From contig JADFHU010000102.1 of the NCBI GenBank assembly GCA_022567055.1, positions 1 through 11,337 on the forward strand: 11,337 bases of DNA, read 5' to 3'. Position numbers and translations under genes: made by a program. The notes beneath the pieces were generated by a model. That model did not search any database. It saw nothing but the letters and a program-made list of their open reading frames with translations, and was not told the DNA's origin. This DNA is from Planctomycetota bacterium (GTDB lineage: Bacteria; Planctomycetota; Phycisphaerae; Sedimentisphaerales; Anaerobacaceae). Shown here in pieces: positions 6,572 to 11,337 of this stretch. The number at the start of each line of letters is the position of its first letter. Position 1 is the stretch's first letter.

Positions 6572-6673
6572 CGAGCGCGGCGCGGTCCAGCGCCGTGAGG
6601 TGCCCAAACAACACACATTGTGGCATGCTCTGCAGGTCTGACCGGCAGATAAGGAGACCGGGCTGAGAGGCAG

Positions 6674-8713
6674 ATGAAGCAAAACTGGCTGAAACGAAAG
6701 GTCCTAGGACACTCCCTGAAGATATCGCCTTCGACCCTGATGATTCTCCTTGCGGTGTTGGTGGGTGTACTGGGCGGGTTTAGCGTCATTGGCTTCAAAA
6801 AGATGATCGCCGGCCTGCAAGTCCTGCTTTGGGCGATTCCCGAAATGACGCCGGCGGCGCTGCTGGAGGTCATTTGGTACAAACGCCTGCTCTTGCCCAT
6901 AGGCGGTGGCCTGGTCGTGGGCCCCTTGATTTACTTTCTGGCTCGGGAAGCCAAGGGTCCCGGGGTTCCCGAAGTGATGGTCGCGGTGATTACCAAGGGC
7001 AGCGTGATTCGCCCCGTGGTGGTCGTGGTCAAGGCCTTGGCGTCCGCGGTCACCATTGCCTCGGGGGGATCCGTAGGGCGAGAGGGGCCCATCGTGCATA
7101 TAGGCGCCGCCATTGCTTCGACGGTGGGCCAGGCGCTGCGTCTTCCCCCGGTACAACTCAAGACGCTGGTCGGCTGCGGCGTTGCGGCCGGGATTGGCGC
7201 CACCTTCAATGCTCCTATTGCCGGGACGCTCTTTGCACTCGAGTTGATCGTCACCGATTTCGGTCTGACGGCATTCACTCCGATTCTCGTCTCCGGCGTC
7301 ATGGCGACGGCCATCACGCGGCATTTTTTGGGCAACACCATTGAATTCGGTAATCTTCCCCACTTTGACATGGTATCCATGTGGGAGTTTGGCCTGTACC
7401 TAGTCCTGGGCGTGCTGGCGGGTCTCATTGGCTGTTTGTTCTCGCGGAGCATCTACGTGTCGGGCGATCTGTTTGACAAGACCAAGATTCCCGCCTGGAT
7501 TCGACCCGCCTTCGGCGGTCTGTTGGTGGGCCTGGTGGCGCTCCTCGGCATGCCGCATGTGATGGGTGTGGGATATGCGTCGATAGAGGCCCTGTTTCAA
7601 GGTGAACTACCAGTGCGCACCCTGGCTGTCCTCGTTTTTCTCAAGCTGACCATGACCGCCGTGACCATTGGGTCGGGCGGATCCGGTGGCGTGTTTGCCC
7701 CCTCCCTCTTTATTGGTGCGATGCTGGGGGGCGCGTTTGGCATGATCGTCAACCAGTGGTTTCCGACGATCACGGCCCCCTTTGGCGCCTACGTGCTAGT
7801 GGGTATGGCGGCGGTGAATGGTGCCTGTACCTTGGCACCACTCTCGGCGATTATCATTCTGGTCGAGTTGACGGATAATTACAGTATGGTCCTGCCCCTG
7901 ATGTTCACGGTCGTGATGGCCACCTTTGTCTCCCGAAAGCTCAATCCGGAGTCTATCTATACGGAAGACCTAGCCCGCCGCGGGATCGATGTTCATGGCG
8001 GTGAGGATCTCAACGTGCTGCGTGCCATCGGTGTTGAGGACGTCATTCGGCATGACGAGGCGCACATCGCGGACGATGCCTCCTTCGAATCTCTCGTGGA
8101 ACTGGCGCTCAGCAAGCACCGAAATACGATTTTCACCGTGGATCGGACCGGGCACTACAGAGGTGTCGTGGCCATGCAAGACCTGAAATACGCTTTGAAC
8201 AACATGAGTGATCTGGAGCCCCTGCACATCATCGCCGATTTCGAGCAGCAGATTCCGCCTGTACGGCAGGATCAATCGCTGGATCTGGTGATCGACCGTT
8301 TTGCCGAGACGGGCTTCGACCGTTTGCCCGTGGTCAATGAAAAGGGAATGCTTGTCGGCTCCGTCATCATGGGCGACATCATCCGCTGCTACAATCGGGA
8401 AGTGACCAATCGCAATCTGGCGATGGAGTTGGGAGCCCGTATCCAGGCCCATGATGAGACGCACATGATCCCCATCGGCGGTGATTCGGTGATCGCCGAG
8501 ATCGACGTTCCCGGCTGGATGGCCGGTCGCAGCCTGGGCGATCTCAAGCTTCGCACCAATAACCGTGTGTCCGTCTTCGTGGTCAAGGAGCGGCGGGAGG
8601 GGGCCGAGCCCAACATTGTGACGCCTGGGATCGGTTACGTCTTTCGGCAGGGCGATACCGTCTTGCTGGGCGGAAAGAAGCGTGACATTGATGCCGTCTC
8701 CGGAGGGAGCTGA
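6674..8713 (+). CDS. ClC-family anion/proton exchanger with C-terminal CBS pair and TrkA-C domain
   Basis: 679 residues. The membrane domain (~20-430) carries all ClC signatures: GPGVP (95-99), GGSVGREGPIVHIG with gating glutamate E137, GIGATFNAPIAGTLFALE with E190 (the internal proton glutamate position in E. coli ClcA), GSGGSGGVFAPS (G339-P343) and DNYS with Y403 (equivalent to the ion-coordinating tyrosine Y445). Having both glutamates suggests a coupled H+/anion antiporter rather than a channel. Two CBS domains (~460-515, ~525-580) probably sense adenine nucleotides, and a TrkA-C/RCK-C-like domain (~600-675) ends the protein. The residue equal to the chloride-selecting Ser107 is Pro96, as in the plant nitrate exchanger CLCa. 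ATG 6674 follows AGAGG closely; a better AAGGAG lies 17 bases away. It is convergent with the Aas-like gene, leaving 15 bp between stops. Confidence 0.95.
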   Translation: MKQNWLKRKVLGHSLKISPSTLMILLAVLVGVLGGFSVIGFKKMIAGLQVLLWAIPEMTPAALLEVIWYKRLLLPIGGGLVVGPLIYFLAREAKGPGVPEVMVAVITKGSVIRPVVVVVKALASAVTIASGGSVGREGPIVHIGAAIASTVGQALRLPPVQLKTLVGCGVAAGIGATFNAPIAGTLFALELIVTDFGLTAFTPILVSGVMATAITRHFLGNTIEFGNLPHFDMVSMWEFGLYLVLGVLAGLIGCLFSRSIYVSGDLFDKTKIPAWIRPAFGGLLVGLVALLGMPHVMGVGYASIEALFQGELPVRTLAVLVFLKLTMTAVTIGSGGSGGVFAPSLFIGAMLGGAFGMIVNQWFPTITAPFGAYVLVGMAAVNGACTLAPLSAIIILVELTDNYSMVLPLMFTVVMATFVSRKLNPESIYTEDLARRGIDVHGGEDLNVLRAIGVEDVIRHDEAHIADDASFESLVELALSKHRNTIFTVDRTGHYRGVVAMQDLKYALNNMSDLEPLHIIADFEQQIPPVRQDQSLDLVIDRFAETGFDRLPVVNEKGMLVGSVIMGDIIRCYNREVTNRNLAMELGARIQAHDETHMIPIGGDSVIAEIDVPGWMAGRSLGDLKLRTNNRVSVFVVKERREGAEPNIVTPGIGYVFRQGDTVLLGGKKRDIDAVSGGS

Positions 8714-8728
8714 CCGACAGAGTCCTGC

Positions 8729-10999
8729 CTAGGCATCGTCCCTGCCACCTCCACGTCGCGATCGAGCCAGTTTCTTAAGTCCCATCACATCGAGCTTTCC
8801 GGACCCCAGGATGGGGAGGGCGTCAACCGCCAAGAAGTTGTCCAGTCTGGGTTTGCAGAGGTTGGGAAGGTCACTCTGCGAGAGCGCTAGATGCATCTGC
8901 TTGGGATCCGCCTTGTCCTTCACATAGAGCACGATGAGTTCTTCGCCCTTCTTGTCGTGGGGCAGACTGGTGACGGCGACGACGGGTTCGTCCGCCTCGA
9001 TCGTGGCCGCGCAGATCTCTTCGACGCGAATGTGCGGCACCATCTCGCCGCCGATCTTGCTGAAACGACTGAGGCGGTCGGTGATGCTGATAAACCCGGC
9101 TTCGTCTACGGAGGCGATGTCACCGGTGTTGTACCAGCCATCCTGCAGGACCTCGGCGGTCTTCTCCGGGTCGTTGAGATAGCCGAGCATGACGTTGGGG
9201 CCTTTGATGAGCAAGAGGCCCGGTTCGTTTGGCCCCAGGGGGGCGTGGCTCTCTAAATCCACGACTTTCGTGGCCACGCCCGGCAAGGGTTGACCGACAG
9301 AGTCTTGTTTGGAGCCTCTCTGCAGGGTCCCATCCAGTGTGACGTCTGCAATGTTGAGCGAGGCCAAGGGTGCCAACTCGGTGGTGCCATAGCCTTCCTG
9401 CGGACGCAAACCGAACCTCTGGGCAAAGGCGTCGGCCAGTTTGGTTTTCAGTTTTTCCGCACCGACGACGACGGTGCGCAGAGAGGCAAAATCCTCGCGG
9501 GTGGCGCGACGGAGGTATCCGAGCAGAAAGGTGGGGGTGGCTAAAAGGATCGTGGCCCGCTTCTCTTTGATTGTCTTGGCGACCGCCTTGCCATCCAAGG
9601 GATTGGGCAGGTAACAGGCCGCGGCGCCCGAAGTCACGGGGAGCCAGAGACAGACCGTGAGGCCAAAGGCATGGAAGAAGGGAAGGACACCACAGAGGAC
9701 GTCTTCCTTGCCGATACGAAACACCGTGCGTGCCGCTTCTAAATTGGAACTGATATTGAAGTGGCTCAGGCGGACCCCCTTTGGGACACCGGTGCTGCCC
9801 GATGAAAAGAGGATGGTGGCCACGTCGTCGGGGCCACAGTGCCGAGTTACGGGCAAGAGTGAGAGGGGGACAAAGCGGCTTTTGAGGAGGGCCCGCAGCT
9901 TCTCGCCCAGGGAGACGTCGGCCATCAGGTCCTCGACGAATATATACCGCGGATCGTCCGCGCCAAACTCCAGTTTTTGGAGAAAGGATCGCGAGGTCAA
10001 GATGTGCTGAAGTCGGCACCGCTCGGCGATGGTGTCCCGCACCTGGGGCGAGCACATATAACTCAGATTGACCGAGGTCTTGCCGAGCAGCGTGAGCGCC
10101 ACGTTGGCCAATGTGCCGGCCACCGAGGGAGGCAGCATGATGCCTACGTTCTGTTGTCGGTCGGTTTGCGGCTTCAACCGATTCGCCAGCAGTTGGGCGG
10201 CCGTGGCCGTCCGGCCGTAGGTCAAGTCTTTTCCGGTGACATCCGAGACACACGAGCGGCCCCAGTGTCGCCTGGCATTGCGAAGGAATTGCTCACCGGG
10301 TGACTTCGTGCGCGGTTTTAGATCGACAAAGTAGTCGCAGGAAAGCTCCAAGACTTTTTGTCGGATTTCGTGGCGTGTGGCACTGGCGGGGAGCGGATCA
10401 CCGATGTGAATCGAGACGGGATAGGGGATTCGTTTGGGGCGTCCTCCCAGCTTGCCGTCGGAGTAGCTGAAGATACTGCCCCAGAGGCCGCCCAAATAGA
10501 GGGGGATAATTGGATAATTTGTTCCCTTAACAATCCGTTCGACGCCTCCCCTGAACGCCTGCAGCAGGCCGTTTCGGGTGATGCCGCCCTCGGCGAAGAT
10601 ACACACCAGGTAGCCTTCATCCAGGGCCTCGCGGGCCGTTTTCAAGGCCCGCAGGATCTGCTTGGGTGGATCCTCTTCGGAGATGAGGATCGCCTGATTC
10701 AGTCGAAAGAGCCATTTCAAATGGCTCGCTTCGTAAAACTCTCTCGACATCACGAAGCGAATGCGCCGTTGTCCCAAGGAACCAATGATCAGCGCATCGG
10801 ACCTGGAGACATGATTCGATACCAACAGGGCCGGCCCCTGGCTGGGTATCTTCTCCGCGCCAATGACCTTGATGCGATAGAGGGTCCTGGTCATCAGGAC
10901 AATCATGAAACGCACCAAGAAATCGGGCAGACGCCAGACGGCCATTCGGGCATTGAACCAGCCGAAGGTGCTGGCCTGGTTCTGTTGGGCTGCATTCAT
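8729..10999 (-). CDS. aas: Aas-like fused lysophospholipid acyltransferase / acyl-[ACP] synthetase
   Basis: 756 residues, two domains. The N-terminal PlsC-type acyltransferase (~30-225) has NHVSRSDA with the HX4D pair H63/D68 and FAEGGITRNG (~135-144), resembling the Aas variant EGRIT more than the usual EGTR. The C-terminal ANL adenylating domain (~235-750) has FSSGSTGVPKGV (~397-408), EGYGTTELAP (~534), WYNTGDIASVDEAGF, DRLSRFSKIGGEMV and the late catalytic lysine in GSGKLD. In E. coli, Aas activates free fatty acid with ATP, loads ACP and reacylates lyso-phosphatidylethanolamine at the inner membrane; the same reaction is likely here. It is slightly longer than E. coli Aas (719). No lysophospholipid flippase (LplT) gene or fused MFS domain is in view. 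ATG 10999 has GAGGA about 10 bases upstream. A hairpin element sits about 98 bp upstream on the same strand. Confidence 0.9.
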   Translation of the reverse strand: MNAAQQNQASTFGWFNARMAVWRLPDFLVRFMIVLMTRTLYRIKVIGAEKIPSQGPALLVSNHVSRSDALIIGSLGQRRIRFVMSREFYEASHLKWLFRLNQAILISEEDPPKQILRALKTAREALDEGYLVCIFAEGGITRNGLLQAFRGGVERIVKGTNYPIIPLYLGGLWGSIFSYSDGKLGGRPKRIPYPVSIHIGDPLPASATRHEIRQKVLELSCDYFVDLKPRTKSPGEQFLRNARRHWGRSCVSDVTGKDLTYGRTATAAQLLANRLKPQTDRQQNVGIMLPPSVAGTLANVALTLLGKTSVNLSYMCSPQVRDTIAERCRLQHILTSRSFLQKLEFGADDPRYIFVEDLMADVSLGEKLRALLKSRFVPLSLLPVTRHCGPDDVATILFSSGSTGVPKGVRLSHFNISSNLEAARTVFRIGKEDVLCGVLPFFHAFGLTVCLWLPVTSGAAACYLPNPLDGKAVAKTIKEKRATILLATPTFLLGYLRRATREDFASLRTVVVGAEKLKTKLADAFAQRFGLRPQEGYGTTELAPLASLNIADVTLDGTLQRGSKQDSVGQPLPGVATKVVDLESHAPLGPNEPGLLLIKGPNVMLGYLNDPEKTAEVLQDGWYNTGDIASVDEAGFISITDRLSRFSKIGGEMVPHIRVEEICAATIEADEPVVAVTSLPHDKKGEELIVLYVKDKADPKQMHLALSQSDLPNLCKPRLDNFLAVDALPILGSGKLDVMGLKKLARSRRGGGRDDA

Positions 11000-11337
11000 G
11001 AGCGTGGTGTCCTCGTAGTTGTCCGGAGGGCGTGGTCATCTCTCATCGGCATTGCCTTTCAACGGGTGGTAGGGAACCTCGCACCATTCAATGATCCATT
11101 TCTCATCTCATCTTCACGTCATATTCAGCCGCTTCTCAATCGCGAAATCCTCCGCAGTAGGCCAACTACAACTCTGGTTTCGCTCAATCGGGCGCGACTG
11201 AATCTGACGCAAATCTGAGCGATAAATGACTCGTTTAATGATGCGCGGCTCCTTGGACCATACGATGAAACGCGGGGATTTTCAAGTTGGCGTCGTGGAT
11301 GGGAGGCTGTGTCAGAAAGCTCGGTCTGGCTTCGAGC
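11000..11337. other. Intergenic region upstream of the Aas-like gene, running to the window edge
   Basis: 338 bp with no supported gene. It contains hairpin element copy 2 (11097-11228) and, near the edge, a motif resembling the terminal repeat at 2352 (11305-11323). Open frames exist to the right edge on both strands from ~11235 (a minus-strand frame ending at TAA 11235-11237; a plus-strand frame from ATG 11241), but about 33 codons without a recognisable motif are not enough to call either. Confidence 0.5.
11097..11228 (-). repeat. Long structured hairpin element, copy 2 (conserved core 11131-11199)
   Basis: The core repeats copy 1 nearly exactly: CGCTTCTCAATCGC, an inner stem (GCGAAATCC with GGTTTCGC), a tip GTAG-N5-CTAC and GCTCAATCGGGCGCGAC. 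The outer arms (~11097-11132 and ~11194-11228) read differently from copy 1, for example ATTCAG-N-CGC facing GCG-N-CTGAAT, yet pair with each other over about 35 bp with about 28 matches. In the inner stem, copy 1's A/C-type mismatch is a G-C pair here. The unambiguous transition mismatches again become G.U only on the minus strand. On that strand it lies about 98 bp upstream of the Aas-like start codon. No T-run follows on either strand. Confidence 0.75.

Larger units (their letters stand above)
6095..6673. other. Large divergent intergenic region between the glycosyltransferase and ClC genes
   Basis: 579 bp with no supported gene. Contents in order: two short heptamer arrays (6206-6226 and 6255-6274), a possible plus-strand promoter (6286-6313), and a 188-bp long-hairpin element (6384-6571). 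Frames of about 100-120 codons on both strands around 6323-6682 exist only because the hairpin is a palindrome and lacks stops; they read as mirror images and match no family. Confidence 0.7.

Noticed and set aside
6323..6682. Paired open frames of 119 (-) and 101 (+) codons over the hairpin element, with similar peptides on both strands
   Set aside because: The similarity arises because the DNA is palindromic; the peptides match no family and conservation follows base pairing, not codons.
8711..8727. Near-repeat TGACCGACAGAGTC at the ClC stop (8711) and inside the Aas-like gene (9291)
   Set aside because: A 14-base exact match (16 of 17 with one difference) is close to what chance gives in a window of this size, and one copy is in conserved coding sequence.
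9120..10253. 377-codon minus-strand frame overlapping the Aas-like gene in another frame
   Set aside because: Shadow of a strongly supported AMP-binding domain; rich in Arg/Pro/Gly, as expected from an off-frame reading of GC-rich DNA.
10358..11218. 286-codon plus-strand frame across the 5' end of the Aas-like gene and the hairpin element
   Set aside because: Antisense to the PlsC domain and running through the palindromic element; no domain or start signal.
11235..11337. Possible 3' end of a minus-strand gene (ending TAA at 11235) or start of a plus-strand gene (ATG 11241)
   Set aside because: Only about 33 codons are visible on either strand, with no ribosome binding site for the plus frame and no recognisable motif; several frames are open, so none can be chosen.

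Overview
The window looks like ordinary chromosome from a Gram-negative-type bacterium. It is GC-rich, its genes lie on both strands, and several intergenic gaps are unusually large and full of repeats. Gene content (a citramalate synthase tail, a long-form membrane sugar-nucleotide dehydratase, a GT-C glycosyltransferase, NadD, a ClC antiporter with CBS and TrkA-C domains, an Aas-like fused acyltransferase/acyl-ACP synthetase, and a tiny Lys/Ala-rich basic protein) would suit a lineage such as Nitrospirota or Methylomirabilota. That placement is an impression, not a demonstration. No phage, plasmid, CRISPR, tRNA or rRNA signature was found.

Layout: 1-130 is the 3' end of a citramalate/isopropylmalate synthase-like gene (+). 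131-398 is a gap with a heptamer array. 399-2345 is a FlaA1/WbpM/CapD-type dehydratase (+). 2352-2511 is a 160-bp inverted-repeat element that supplies the stop codon of the next gene. 2500-3033 (a YgjP/SprT-like metalloprotease) and 3072-3689 (NadD) form a minus-strand pair. 3690-4218 is an AT-rich gap with A-tracts, followed by 4219-4353, a 44-residue poly-Lys/Ala protein (+) with a strong ribosome binding site and a clear intrinsic terminator. 4505-6094 is a polytopic GT-C glycosyltransferase (-). 6095-6673 is a 579-bp gap with two heptamer arrays and a 188-bp hairpin element. 6674-8713 is a ClC transporter (+), convergent by 15 bp with 8729-10999, an Aas-like two-domain lipid enzyme (-). 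11000-11337 carries a second copy of the hairpin element and an IS-end-like motif.

Functionally the genes are mixed housekeeping and envelope: glycan precursor synthesis and glycosyl transfer, phospholipid fatty-acid recycling, anion/proton exchange, NAD synthesis and branched-chain amino-acid precursors. They do not form one pathway.

The most unusual feature is a pair of intergenic elements (6384-6571 and 11097-11228). They share a conserved core of about 68 bp (two CTCAATCG boxes facing each other, an inner stem and a GTAG/CTAC tip). Each is enclosed by outer arms that differ in sequence between the copies yet are self-complementary within each copy. Every unambiguous transition mismatch in the stems becomes a G.U pair on the minus strand. 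Both copies lie upstream of minus-strand genes. This fits a structured RNA or single-stranded-DNA element better than a conventional MITE.
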